Program-made: the position numbers and the translations under genes
Part shown: one piece after another, positions 1 to 6,854 of the stretch
Position numbering within the stretch: position 1 is the first letter of the stretch
Layout: the number at the start of each line of letters is the position of its first letter
Assembly: GCA_964521105.1 (NCBI GenBank)
Contig: CAZFPO010000088.1
Span: 1-12,345 of the forward strand
DNA length: 12,345 nt
Source of the DNA: JAQUGA01 sp964521105
GTDB lineage: Bacteria; Bacteroidota; Bacteroidia; Bacteroidales; WCHB1-69
Reading direction: 5' to 3'
Notes under the pieces: model-generated
Told to the model about the DNA's origin: nothing
Database searches by the model: none
Seen by the model: only the letters and a program-made list of their open reading frames with translations

Positions 1-2
1 AG

Positions 3-10
3 TAGTTTTG
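3..10 (+). promoter_or_regulatory. Bacteroidota -7 promoter box (TAGTTTTG) for yicC
   Basis: TAGTTTTG matches the Bacteroidota housekeeping -7 consensus TAnnTTTG exactly. It sits 13 bases before the yicC start codon, so the leader would be only about 10 bases. The -33 element would lie outside the window. The match is seen; its use as a promoter is inferred. Confidence 0.5.
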
Positions 11-23
11 CAAAAAAAACATT

Positions 24-896
24 ATGATAAAATCAATGACCGGTTTTGGTCGAGAAAACTATATCTACAATAATAAAACTGTAACCATCGAAATTCGAAC
101 ATTAAACAGCAAGTATTTCGACCTGAACCTAAAGCTCCCAAGTTTTATTCGCGAAAAAGAGACCGAAATTCGCAATATTCTTTCGACAGAACTAGAACGA
201 GGAAAAATAGAAGTGTATGTTTCATTCGAAACGGGTCAAGCATCAAGCACCATTATTAATGAAACGGTTTTTGAATCGCATTATAAAGAGCTTCTAACCC
301 TATCGGAAAAGATGAATAAAACGGTTGAGCCGGATATTTTTAGTTTGGTTATGCGATTACCAGATATTTATAACAAGGAACAAGAAAACATTAAAGACGA
401 AGAGTGGCAAAGTTTTGAGCTAAGTTTAATAAAATCTTGTGAAAAAGTAAATGAATTCCGTTTGTCGGAAGGTGCCATTTTAAAGCAAAAAATTGAAGCC
501 AATATTTTAAACATACGCAATCTTTTAGAAGCAATTACACCCTTTGAGGAAAGTAGAATTACTTCGATTCGCGAAAGAATTTTAAAAAATATCGACAATT
601 ATTTTAACGAATCAAATTCGGATAAGAATCGTTTTGAGCAAGAAATAATTTATTACATTGAAAAACTAGACATTACCGAAGAAAAGGTAAGATTATTAAA
701 ACACCTTAATTTTTTTGCTGAAAGCATTAATGAGTCAAAATCGAATGGAAAAAAATTAGGGTTTGTAGCCCAAGAAATTGGTCGCGAAATAAACACCATT
801 GGTTCCAAAGCAAACCATTTCGAGATTCAGCAAATTGTGGTAAACATGAAAGATGAACTTGAACAAATTAAAGAACAATTAGGTAATATTTTATAA
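24..896 (+). CDS. yicC: YicC family endoribonuclease
   Basis: A 290-residue YicC family protein of normal, full length. The N-terminal YicC domain opens with the signature MIKSMTGFGR (residues 1-10) followed by an IEIRTLNSKYFD stretch (22-33). The C-terminal DUF1732 domain spans about residues 205-290 and shows the conserved pieces IEKLDITEE (212-220), GKKLGFVAQEIGREINTIGSK (within 242-262) and KDELEQIKEQLGNI. E. coli YicC has been characterised as an endoribonuclease acting in RNA decay; that activity is inferred here from homology. It is probably cytosolic, with no signal peptide. It is the first gene of a plus-strand run with manA (9 bases downstream) and queA. The start follows a -7 box at 3-10 and there is no Shine-Dalgarno. 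In many Bacteroidota I would expect gmk next; here manA takes that place. Confidence 0.93.
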   Translation: MIKSMTGFGRENYIYNNKTVTIEIRTLNSKYFDLNLKLPSFIREKETEIRNILSTELERGKIEVYVSFETGQASSTIINETVFESHYKELLTLSEKMNKTVEPDIFSLVMRLPDIYNKEQENIKDEEWQSFELSLIKSCEKVNEFRLSEGAILKQKIEANILNIRNLLEAITPFEESRITSIRERILKNIDNYFNESNSDKNRFEQEIIYYIEKLDITEEKVRLLKHLNFFAESINESKSNGKKLGFVAQEIGREINTIGSKANHFEIQQIVVNMKDELEQIKEQLGNIL

Positions 897-905
897 TTTA
901 AAATC

Positions 906-1883
906 ATGCAACTTTATCCTTTAAAATTTGCACCTCTTTATTTTGATAAAATTTGGGGCGGCAATAAATTAAAAGACCTATTTAAACGAACAGAAATTAA
1001 GTCAGACAAATGTGGTGAGTCGTGGGAGATATCGGGCGTTGAAAATCATGAAAGTATCGTTGTTAATGGTTTTTTAGCCGGCAACACCTTAAACGAGTTA
1101 ATTGAAATTTACATGGACGAATTACTTGGCTCGCATGTATATGAGCTATTTGGCAACCAATTTCCTCTACTCTTTAAATTTATCGATGCTAATGATTATT
1201 TGTCTGTGCAAGTTCATCCAAACGATGATTTAGCCTTCGACCGACATAAAAGTTATGGTAAAACCGAGATGTGGTATATCATAAATGCTGAAAAAAACGC
1301 TTCAATAATTAACGGATTTAACAGAACAATTACCAAAGAGGACTATTTAGCACTTCTTTCTCAAAAAAAAATCACAGATGTTTTAAATATTGTCCCCGTA
1401 AGAGCCAACGATTCCATTTTTATTCCGGCAGGCAGAGTACACGCCATTGGACCAGGTAATTTTTTGGCTGAAATTCAACAAACTTCGGATATTACTTATC
1501 GAATATACGATTGGGACAGAACGGATACGGAGGGAAAGCCACGCGAATTACATACTGAACAAGCTTTAGATGCCATCGATTTTTTGGCAACTACCGAAAC
1601 AAAAATCAAATATAAAACAGAGCCTAACAAAACTTCAAATATTACAAATTGTCCATATTTTTCGTGCAACGTTTTACAATTTAATCAAACCGTTGAAAAA
1701 GTTTATGTAGGCATCGACTCCTTTGTGGTGTATATGGTTGTTGAGGGTGCTTGTGCTTTACATTGTAACGAACAGTCCGAAATTTTAAATGTTGGCGACA
1801 CTATTCTGATACCTGCTTCGATAGAAGAAATCACTCTTGAACCAATTACGTCCTCTAAAGTTTTAGAAATTTACATTCCTTAA
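906..1883 (+). CDS. manA: Mannose-6-phosphate isomerase, class I, short form
   Basis: A cytosolic zinc enzyme that interconverts mannose-6-phosphate and fructose-6-phosphate, feeding mannose into glycolysis or GDP-mannose and glycan synthesis. The family signature KFAPLYFDKIWGG lies at residues 7-19. The metal ligands are visible as Q102 and H104 in QVHPND, E121 in KTEMWYI, and H179 in PAGRVHAIGPG. R199 in ITYRIYDWDR is the expected substrate-site arginine. A second cupin-like beta domain fills the C-terminus (about 250-325). At 325 residues it is the short form found in Firmicutes and Bacteroidota, not the roughly 390-residue enterobacterial form. It starts 9 bases after the yicC stop and ends 8 bases before queA, so co-transcription is likely. 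No promoter box was seen in front of it. Confidence 0.93.
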   Translation: MQLYPLKFAPLYFDKIWGGNKLKDLFKRTEIKSDKCGESWEISGVENHESIVVNGFLAGNTLNELIEIYMDELLGSHVYELFGNQFPLLFKFIDANDYLSVQVHPNDDLAFDRHKSYGKTEMWYIINAEKNASIINGFNRTITKEDYLALLSQKKITDVLNIVPVRANDSIFIPAGRVHAIGPGNFLAEIQQTSDITYRIYDWDRTDTEGKPRELHTEQALDAIDFLATTETKIKYKTEPNKTSNITNCPYFSCNVLQFNQTVEKVYVGIDSFVVYMVVEGACALHCNEQSEILNVGDTILIPASIEEITLEPITSSKVLEIYIP

Positions 1884-1891
1884 AAAAATCT

Positions 1892-3106
1892 ATGAACCTT
1901 CCCCATATTGAAATGGACGACTTTGACTACAGTCTTCCGGATAAAAAAATTGCACTATTCCCAGCCGATATTCGTTCCTCATCGAAACTTCTTTTTTATA
2001 ACAAAGGCATATTATCCGATCATATTTTTTCGGATATTTCGAGTCTTCTTCCGCAGAAGAGTTTTTTGATTTTCAACAACACAAAGGTAATTCCTGCTCG
2101 TTTAGTTTTTTTTAAAGAAAACGGAACTCGCATTGAAATTTTTTGTTTGGAACCTTTGGATGAAAATGGAGCATTTCAAAAAGCACTAAAACTTACTAAA
2201 ACGGCTAATTGGAAATGTTTAGTTGGAAATTTAAAAAGATGGAAAGAGCCAATTTCGATGAAAATCCCTTATCTGGATTCAACCATTACATTAACCGCTA
2301 ATTTACTTGAACGAACAGACGAAACCGTTACCGTTAATTTTAATTGGAATCCCGAAAATTTAGATTTTGCAACAGTTTTGCAATACGCTGGAAAAATTCC
2401 ACTACCTCCATACATTAAACGCGACAATGTGCTTTCTGACAACGATCGTTATCAAACGGTTTATGCTATACATAAAGGTTCCGTAGCAGCACCCACAGCT
2501 GGTCTCCATTTTACACCAGATGTATTAAATGATTTGACTAAAAAAAATGTGTTAATGGATTTTATCACCTTGCATGTTGGAGCTGGAACGTTTAAACCAG
2601 TTTCATCAAACACTGCTCGGGAACATACAATGCATCATGAAACAATTATTTTAGGAAAAAAGCTGTTGTTAAATTTATTAGAAAATACCGATAAAACATT
2701 GTTTTCAGTTGGAACTACTACTGCCCGTTCCATCGAAAGTTTGTACTGGTTAGCTTTAAAAAACTTCCGAAATAAAACGCATAATGATTTCAATCTTAAT
2801 CAATGGGAAGACTATACACTAGATGATTCGGATTTTACTTTTGAAAACGCATTACATTTTTTAATTGATATTTTAGACAAATCAAATAGCGATGAAATTA
2901 TTGCTCAAACGTCATTAATGATGACACCTGGATATAAACATAAAGCAATAAAAGGTATAATAACAAATTTTCATCAACCACGAAGCACCTTATTATTGCT
3001 TTTAGCATCGTTTATCGGCAACAACTGGAAATCGATGTACAAACATGCCTTACATAACAATTACCGTTTTTTAAGCTATGGCGATTCTACGCTGATAATA
3101 CCGTAA
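1892..3106 (+). CDS. queA: S-adenosylmethionine:tRNA ribosyltransferase-isomerase (QueA)
   Basis: QueA moves the ribosyl group of S-adenosylmethionine onto 7-aminomethyl-7-deazaguanine at the wobble position of GUN-anticodon tRNAs, giving epoxyqueuosine, the penultimate queuosine step. Visible family motifs: FDYSLPDKKIALFP (11-24), FNNTKVIPARL (61-71), GSVAAPTAGLHFT (196-208), LHVGAGTFKPV (227-237), TTTARSIESL (275-284), GIITNFHQPRSTLLLL (355-370) and a terminal YRFLSYGDSTLI (391-402). At 404 residues it is longer than E. coli QueA (about 356). The extra length lies mostly between 285 and 345, and I take it as the usual Bacteroidota extension. The start is the first ATG 8 bases after the manA stop; M8 (1913) is a possible alternative. 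It is the last gene of the yicC-manA-queA run. Confidence 0.95.
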   Translation: MNLPHIEMDDFDYSLPDKKIALFPADIRSSSKLLFYNKGILSDHIFSDISSLLPQKSFLIFNNTKVIPARLVFFKENGTRIEIFCLEPLDENGAFQKALKLTKTANWKCLVGNLKRWKEPISMKIPYLDSTITLTANLLERTDETVTVNFNWNPENLDFATVLQYAGKIPLPPYIKRDNVLSDNDRYQTVYAIHKGSVAAPTAGLHFTPDVLNDLTKKNVLMDFITLHVGAGTFKPVSSNTAREHTMHHETIILGKKLLLNLLENTDKTLFSVGTTTARSIESLYWLALKNFRNKTHNDFNLNQWEDYTLDDSDFTFENALHFLIDILDKSNSDEIIAQTSLMMTPGYKHKAIKGIITNFHQPRSTLLLLLASFIGNNWKSMYKHALHNNYRFLSYGDSTLIIP

Positions 3107-3109
3107 AAT

Positions 3110-3124
3110 CATACTTCCAGTATG
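3110..3124. terminator. Possible weak bidirectional terminator hairpin between queA and the DUF2185 gene
   Basis: CATACT-TCC-AGTATG forms a perfect 6-bp stem with a 3-base loop, 4 bases after the queA stop and 14 bases past the stop of the convergent minus-strand gene. Only short T runs follow on either strand (ATTTTA on the minus strand). Position between converging genes favours a terminator, but the stem is short and AT-rich. Confidence 0.35.
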
Positions 3125-3137
3125 TCAACTGCTTTTT

Positions 3138-3467
3138 CTATAAATTTTGAAAGGAATCCGTTCCTTCAATTCTTTCAAATTCGCTATCGAATGGAGAATT
3201 TAAATACGGAATTATAGCAGGGTCGTGGTTAGCGATGATGTTTAAGTCGAAAATTTTTCCATTATCTTCATCATCAGCATATTCTTGCGTTTCGGTTCCA
3301 GCAAGCAAACGCCAACCGCTATCATTTTCTTTATCCCCTTCCTCGCGATACATATAGCCAACTTTTGCTCCTTCGAGGGTGATTTTATTGGATACAATGC
3401 AAAAACCCATTGGTTTAATGCGTTGCGGTATATTGTCTATTGGAATGATTATTTTGTCTTCGTGCAT
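3138..3467 (-). CDS. DUF2185 (Imm33-like) domain protein
   Basis: A 109-residue acidic, soluble protein. The DUF2185 pattern spans about residues 22-100: FCIVSNKI (22-29), KVGYMYREE (35-43), NDSGWRLLAGTE (48-59), then an acidic D/E run, DLNIIANHDPAIIPYLNSP (74-92) and FER (97-99). DUF2185 overlaps the family also called immunity protein Imm33, often found beside polymorphic toxins. Many members are stand-alone and uncharacterised, so an immunity role is not shown here and no toxin gene is next to it. It is convergent with queA and lies downstream of the RRM gene's terminator, so it probably has its own promoter. TACTTTTA (3495-3502, minus) is a 7/8 match to the -7 consensus, 27 bases before the start. 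Confidence 0.78.
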   Translation of the reverse strand: MHEDKIIIPIDNIPQRIKPMGFCIVSNKITLEGAKVGYMYREEGDKENDSGWRLLAGTETQEYADDEDNGKIFDLNIIANHDPAIIPYLNSPFDSEFERIEGTDSFQNL

Positions 3468-3494
3468 AATCTGTTTTTTATCAATAATTTTTAA

Positions 3495-3502
3495 TAAAAG
3501 TA
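3495..3502 (-). promoter_or_regulatory. Possible -7 box (TACTTTTA) for the DUF2185 gene
   Basis: This is a 7/8 match to TAnnTTTG, 27 bases upstream of the DUF2185 start and immediately past the T run of the RRM terminator. No convincing TTTG was seen in the -33 position. A gene placed behind a strong terminator needs a promoter here, which is the main argument. Confidence 0.35.
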
Positions 3503-3503
3503 C

Positions 3504-3536
3504 AAAAAAAACACACTCCGTTTGGAATGTGTTTTT
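3504..3536 (-). terminator. Rho-independent terminator of the RRM protein gene
   Basis: Read on the minus strand, AAAAACACATTCC (3536-3524) pairs with GGAGTGTGTTTTT (3519-3507) around an AAAC loop (3523-3520). The stem is 13 bp with one G-U wobble, followed by more T. The wobble pair is stable only in the minus-strand RNA (it is a C-A mismatch on the plus strand), so the hairpin is oriented to terminate the RRM gene, whose stop is 33 bases upstream. Confidence 0.82.
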
Positions 3537-3568
3537 ATAGCGTTATTTCTGGTTACGAGAAAATACGA

Positions 3569-3895
3569 TTAGTAATTTCTTTGACCGTAGTTTCTATTTC
3601 CGCCTCTGTCACCACCTCTATCGCCGCCTCTTTGGAAACCGCCTCTAGATTCTTTTTTTTCTTCAGCTTTGTTAACTACGATGGCACGACCATTTACTTC
3701 AGCGCCGTTTAATTCGTCAATAGCTTGTTGAGCTTGAGCATCGTCAGACATTTCAACAAATCCAAAACCTTTACTACGTCCTGAAAATTTGTCTTTAATA
3801 ATTTTGGCGTCAGTAACTTCGCCGTACTCTTCAAATAATTCCTTTAAATCACCATCCTGCATGCTAAAAGGAAGACTTCCACAAAAAATGTTCAT
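3569..3895 (-). CDS. RRM-domain RNA-binding protein with RGG tail
   Basis: A 108-residue single-RRM protein. RNP2 is IFCGSL (residues 3-8) and RNP1 is KGFGFVEM (42-49), with the aromatic residues that stack on RNA. The domain ends near residue 77. Residues 84-108 form a low-complexity tail rich in Arg, Gly and Tyr with three GGDRGG/GGNR-type repeats, a flexible RNA-binding extension. Bacteroidota carry several such cold-shock-like or post-transcriptional regulators, since most lack Hfq; this gene is of that type. The start at 3895 (MNIFCGSLPF) is chosen because the RRM begins at residue 2 and a -7 box lies at 3930-3937. The longer frame from 3931 would start inside the promoter. The gene looks monocistronic: own promoter and own strong terminator. 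RNA targets cannot be read from sequence. Confidence 0.92.
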   Translation of the reverse strand: MNIFCGSLPFSMQDGDLKELFEEYGEVTDAKIIKDKFSGRSKGFGFVEMSDDAQAQQAIDELNGAEVNGRAIVVNKAEEKKESRGGFQRGGDRGGDRGGNRNYGQRNY

Positions 3896-3929
3896 AATAA
3901 AATTTATAATTAATTCATATTTACTGCAC

Positions 3930-3962
3930 AAATGTACACTTTATTATTTTGCAAAACCAAAT
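3930..3962 (-). promoter_or_regulatory. Promoter of the RRM gene: TTTG-N21-TACATTTG
   Basis: The minus strand carries TTTG (3962-3959) and TACATTTG (3937-3930), separated by 21 bases. Both parts of the Bacteroidota promoter (-33 TTTG, -7 TAnnTTTG) are present at normal spacing. The predicted transcript starts near 3926, giving a leader of about 30 bases. Confidence 0.68.
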
Positions 3963-4065
3963 TTATTTTTATTTATTCAAAAATAATTTTAAAAACATCT
4001 GTTTTAATCACAAAACTGTTAATAATCAGTCGTTTTATTATGTTTTTTTTAATTAAAACCTGTTT

Positions 4066-4632
4066 TTATAATTTTATTGGAAAATAGCTTTGTTCAATTT
4101 TTGAAAACAAGTCGTGTGGCTTTAGAATTCTCCAATCAATCCACTTTTCGTCTTCCTCAAATTGAATATAATAGTTAATATGAGCTTTTTTAAATTCTCG
4201 AACAACGTGCTCAAGAAAACCTATTGCAACAATCCAACCCTTATCGATATCATCCAACCATTCCTGATAGTAATCATCATCTGAATAGTGAAAATTCAAC
4301 ACGTTTTCGCCAATTAATATAAATTTTGTAATTCCTTTATCCACTAATAACTCTATTACATCTCGCTTTAAATACATAATATCATTGTACAAACAGTCGT
4401 TCCATTCGCCAATAAATTCAATCACACAAAACCTCAACTCATAATCGGCAAACAAAATTTTCAAATATAATGTCCGTGAACCAAAAAAGTCCCACTGTGG
4501 ATGAATATAATAGTTGTAAATAGTATTTGAAAAATATATTTCACTATACGATTTTTGATAAAATGGAGAGTTTATATCTTCCTCTGAGGCATAATAATCT
4601 CTCCAATTCCAAAAAGGCTCAATATTATGCAT
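4066..4632 (-). CDS. Conserved hypothetical protein, second gene of lipoprotein pair
   Basis: A 188-residue soluble protein with no signal peptide or membrane segment, strikingly rich in Trp, Tyr and Asp/Glu. Visible blocks: IEPFWNWRDYYASEED (4-19), TIYNYYIHPQWDFFGS (37-52), TLYLKILFADYELRFCVIEF (54-73), GEWNDCLYNDIMYLKRDVI (75-93), GITKFILIGENVLNFH (100-115), then an acidic SDDDYYQEWLDDIDKGW stretch (117-133). Proteins with these blocks are, from memory, conserved across Bacteroidota without an assigned function; I cannot name a domain. The alternating hydrophobic and aromatic pattern suggests a compact alpha/beta fold (inference). Its start lies 4 bases after the stop of the lipoprotein gene, so the two are almost certainly co-transcribed. 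No clear terminator hairpin follows. Confidence 0.8.
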   Translation of the reverse strand: MHNIEPFWNWRDYYASEEDINSPFYQKSYSEIYFSNTIYNYYIHPQWDFFGSRTLYLKILFADYELRFCVIEFIGEWNDCLYNDIMYLKRDVIELLVDKGITKFILIGENVLNFHYSDDDYYQEWLDDIDKGWIVAIGFLEHVVREFKKAHINYYIQFEEDEKWIDWRILKPHDLFSKIEQSYFPIKL

Positions 4633-4636
4633 TTTA

Positions 4637-5317
4637 CTAAAAATTTATTGAAACTTCGGTGGTATCAAATGCATTACAAAAAACATTTTGACTATATGTT
4701 TGGATAACATTATCTTTTTTAACAACCCATGATACTTTAGCCGTAGCATTTCCCTTTAGCTTACAAACAAGAATGTTTGAGTATAGCATTCCATTTCCGA
4801 CAATTGAAGAATTATTGCAACAATCGAAGCAATTTATGGTTTCGTTGTTGTCGTATTTATATGAAATTTGGTCGTTTTCATCGTACGGATTAATATTATT
4901 TACCACAATTTTAATCCAAGCTACTGGGTGCATTGTTAGGTTTTTATTCACTTCGGCTCCCGACGGAATTTCGCTTGCCAGATACTCAAATGAATTATCG
5001 AAATAATTTTGTTTAAACAGCTTAATTTTATATTTGTCTACAACTTTCCAATCGGTTATAATTTCGTAGTTGCCTATTGAGTTAGTATTTGCCGAGGCAA
5101 TATCTGAAAATCCTGAAGAATAGGAGCCTCCTTCGAGCAAAGTGCCTTGAAGGTTAACTTTTACTCCCGATACTTTGTTACCAGAAGCATCGGCTACATA
5201 TCCCCAAACTTTTATTTTTTTTTCTTCCTTTTTACACGATGTTTCCAATAAAAGAACACTAATTAAAAACATCATGATTCCATAATAAAACGCTTTATTT
5301 GTTATCTGTTTTTTCAT
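4637..5317 (-). CDS. Lipoprotein with carboxypeptidase-regulatory-like domain
   Basis: A 226-residue predicted lipoprotein. Residues 1-27 form a signal peptide (KK, then a hydrophobic stretch at about 11-25) ending in ETSC, with Cys28 as lipidation site. The -3 Glu is atypical, so the lipobox is imperfect. After Cys28 comes KKEEKK. A Lys followed by two acidic residues resembles the surface-export signal described in Capnocytophaga, so surface exposure is possible (inference). Residues 36-130 look like a carboxypeptidase-regulatory beta-sandwich (VWGYVADASGNKVSGVKVNLQG, then GNYEI and YKIKLFKQNYF), a fold common in Bacteroidota surface proteins. Five further cysteines (163, 166, 167, 185, 214) lie in the C-terminal part and could form disulfides. 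Function is unknown. It pairs with the hypothetical gene 4 bases downstream; the barrel gene ends 57 bases upstream. Confidence 0.82.
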   Translation of the reverse strand: MKKQITNKAFYYGIMMFLISVLLLETSCKKEEKKIKVWGYVADASGNKVSGVKVNLQGTLLEGGSYSSGFSDIASANTNSIGNYEIITDWKVVDKYKIKLFKQNYFDNSFEYLASEIPSGAEVNKNLTMHPVAWIKIVVNNINPYDENDQISYKYDNNETINCFDCCNNSSIVGNGMLYSNILVCKLKGNATAKVSWVVKKDNVIQTYSQNVFCNAFDTTEVSINF

Positions 5318-5346
5318 AATAATAAGGATTTTCTTAGGTTATTATG
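5315..5346 (-). promoter_or_regulatory. Inverted repeat spanning the lipoprotein start codon
   Basis: CATAATAA (5315-5322) and TTATTATG (5339-5346) are perfect inverted repeats. Inner TAAG/CTTA arms (5323-5326 and 5333-5336) extend the stem with a 2-base bulge and a 6-base loop. On the minus-strand RNA the AUG lies in the 3' arm, so the hairpin could hide the start. The stem is very AT-rich and may be chance. Confidence 0.3.
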
Positions 5347-5374
5347 GAATTATTTTAATATTAATTAGCATTTT

Positions 5375-6181
5375 TTAAAAACTAAACGCTAACCCAACTT
5401 GAAAGTTTAATAATCGAAATTGTTGTAATAATTCTTCGGTTTTAGATTCGGGCAAAGTCCATTCTCTATTGTACTTAACTCTCATATATTGCCATTCAAA
5501 ACCCGCTTTTGCTTCAATATTTGAATGAAGTGCATACAAAAATTGGAATAAAAAACCAGCCGACCAGCCCACTTTTAACGAAGACGTGTTTGAATACGAG
5601 TAATCTTTTCGCACATAGCCCAAACTTGGAACAAGAAGCGTGTCAAAATACATAGCGGTAGTTTTTGGAACACTTGTAACTACCATTCCAGCGTTTGTAA
5701 TTATTTGTGCACTAACCCGTTGTTGTAATGTAAAGTTAAATAAACCCGAAGCCATTATTGAAGTAATAGCCCATGGTGGAGTAGAAACACCATCTGGGTA
5801 TTTAAATCGTTGAGAATAGGCACTTTTATTAACCGGTAAAATTGATTGACTAATATATAAACCCGCACCAAGTGTAGGCTGTCCTTTAAATAAAAGGTGT
5901 TCGTAAAGATGACCAGTATAACCCATTGTGGTATTTTGTTCAAACTTTAAATCCATTCCAGGATTTGCAATTCCAAAACCAAAACCTATGTTTATTAGTT
6001 TATCTTGTATACCACGAGGAAGTGTGTTTCGACCTCCCTTTCGGGCATTTTTAAAAGGACTTTTTGCAACACTAACCGTTTTAGTAGAATTTTTTTGTCG
6101 TCCAGTTACAATTTGTGCTACTAATTGCTGAGTGCAACACAAAAATGTTGATAACAATATAAACACAAAAATTCTATTCAT
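5375..6181 (-). CDS. Outer-membrane beta-barrel-like secreted protein
   Basis: A 268-residue protein with a signal peptide (residues 1-23: MNRIFVFILL through QQLVAQ, cleaved after AQ as is common in this phylum). The mature part starts with a basic linker (about 24-60), then alternating hydrophobic and polar strands with Gly and aromatic residues (INIGFGFGI, LGAGLYIS, GWSAGFLFQFLYAL, AKAGFEWQYMRVKY) and a terminal FQVGLAFSF. The C-terminal Phe is the usual outer-membrane barrel end. I read it as a small 8- to 10-strand barrel of the porin-like group; the ligand or function is unknown. The CC at 15-16 lies in a poor lipobox context, so a lipoprotein is less likely. The start at 6181 is chosen because a -7 box lies at 6207-6214; the longer frame from 6217 would begin upstream of that promoter. 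Confidence 0.78.
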   Translation of the reverse strand: MNRIFVFILLSTFLCCTQQLVAQIVTGRQKNSTKTVSVAKSPFKNARKGGRNTLPRGIQDKLINIGFGFGIANPGMDLKFEQNTTMGYTGHLYEHLLFKGQPTLGAGLYISQSILPVNKSAYSQRFKYPDGVSTPPWAITSIMASGLFNFTLQQRVSAQIITNAGMVVTSVPKTTAMYFDTLLVPSLGYVRKDYSYSNTSSLKVGWSAGFLFQFLYALHSNIEAKAGFEWQYMRVKYNREWTLPESKTEELLQQFRLLNFQVGLAFSF

Positions 6182-6206
6182 AAATTTTAAACATAGTTTA
6201 ACGATG

Positions 6207-6240
6207 CAAAAATACAAATTAAGGACATTTAATTTACAAA
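6207..6240 (-). promoter_or_regulatory. Promoter of the barrel gene: TTTG-N22-TATTTTTG
   Basis: The minus strand has TTTG (6240-6237) and TATTTTTG (6214-6207), a perfect TAnnTTTG box with a near-standard 22-base spacer. It sits in the short gap after the pth stop codon and gives a leader of about 22 bases to the start at 6181. Confidence 0.6.
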
Positions 6241-6840
6241 TTATAATATATTTAACGTTGTGTCGTCGGAAATTGTTTTTTGATTATAGGTAGTCATTGT
6301 TTGACCAATTCCAGCAGTTGCAAAACTTAATATTGCTTTTTCGGCTAATTCAATCTGTTTTTTAACTAATATTAATTCATTTTCACTAAAACGGCCAAGA
6401 ACGTAATCAACTTGTTTTCCTTGTGAGTAATTTTTTCCAATTCCAAAACGTAATCGAGCAAAATTTTGTGTGTTTAATATTTCAATGATGTCATTAATGC
6501 CATTATGAGTTCCGCCTCCGCCCTTTGGTTTAATGCGTATTACACCAACGTCTAAATCAATGTCATCAAAAACAACTAAGATGTTTTCGAGTGGAATATT
6601 TTCTTTTTCAATCCAATATCTAACTGCCTTTCCACTAAGATTCATGTAAGTAGACGGCTTAATCAAAATAATTTGACGCCCTTTATATTTAACTTCCGAA
6701 ACTGAAGCAAGTCGGTCGATTGAAAACGTAGCATTATGTTTTGTCGCCAATGCATCTACAATCATAAACCCAATATTATGACGGGTTTCATGATATTCGG
6801 CACCGATATTTCCTAGTCCAATAATCAAATATTTCTTCAT
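6241..6840 (-). CDS. pth: Peptidyl-tRNA hydrolase
   Basis: Cytosolic enzyme that cleaves the ester bond in peptidyl-tRNAs dropped from stalled ribosomes, recycling tRNA. This start gives 199 residues. Active-site residues by comparison with E. coli Pth: N11 in IGLGNIGAEY, catalytic H21 in TRHNIGF, N67 in STYMNLSG, D92/D93 in VVFDDIDL and N113 in GGGGTHNGINDI. RFGIGK (131-136) and DYVLGRFS (145-152) complete the family pattern. The start at 6840 (MKKYLIIGLG) is preferred over the in-frame ATG at 6876 because the fold begins at KKYLIIGLG and the upstream ATG lies inside the terminator hairpin. The gene follows rplY (L25), a frequent pairing in bacteria. The hairpin between them suggests that only read-through, or an unseen promoter, expresses pth. 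Confidence 0.95.
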   Translation of the reverse strand: MKKYLIIGLGNIGAEYHETRHNIGFMIVDALATKHNATFSIDRLASVSEVKYKGRQIILIKPSTYMNLSGKAVRYWIEKENIPLENILVVFDDIDLDVGVIRIKPKGGGGTHNGINDIIEILNTQNFARLRFGIGKNYSQGKQVDYVLGRFSENELILVKKQIELAEKAILSFATAGIGQTMTTYNQKTISDDTTLNIL

Positions 6841-6854
6841 TTGATTTATTTTGT

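Noticed and set aside
3600..3640. Short tandem repeat in the DNA
   Set aside because: It is the coding sequence of the repeated GGDRGG tail of the RRM protein, not a separate repeat element.
3896..3931. Longer RRM protein frame starting at 3931
   Set aside because: The -7 box at 3930-3937 overlaps that start codon, and the RRM starts right at MNIFCGSL.
3938..4065. AT-rich stretch with several CTGTTTT words between the RRM promoter and the hypothetical gene
   Set aside because: The words are short and unevenly spaced; no stable hairpin, tRNA or coding frame is visible beyond the -33 element at its left edge.
6135..6140. Cys-Cys in the barrel protein signal peptide as a lipidation site
   Set aside because: The preceding STFL does not fit a lipobox, and a better signal peptidase I site (LVAQ) follows.
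6182..6217. Longer barrel protein frame starting at 6217
   Set aside because: It begins upstream of the -7 box at 6207-6214, and its extra residues would spoil an otherwise normal signal peptide.
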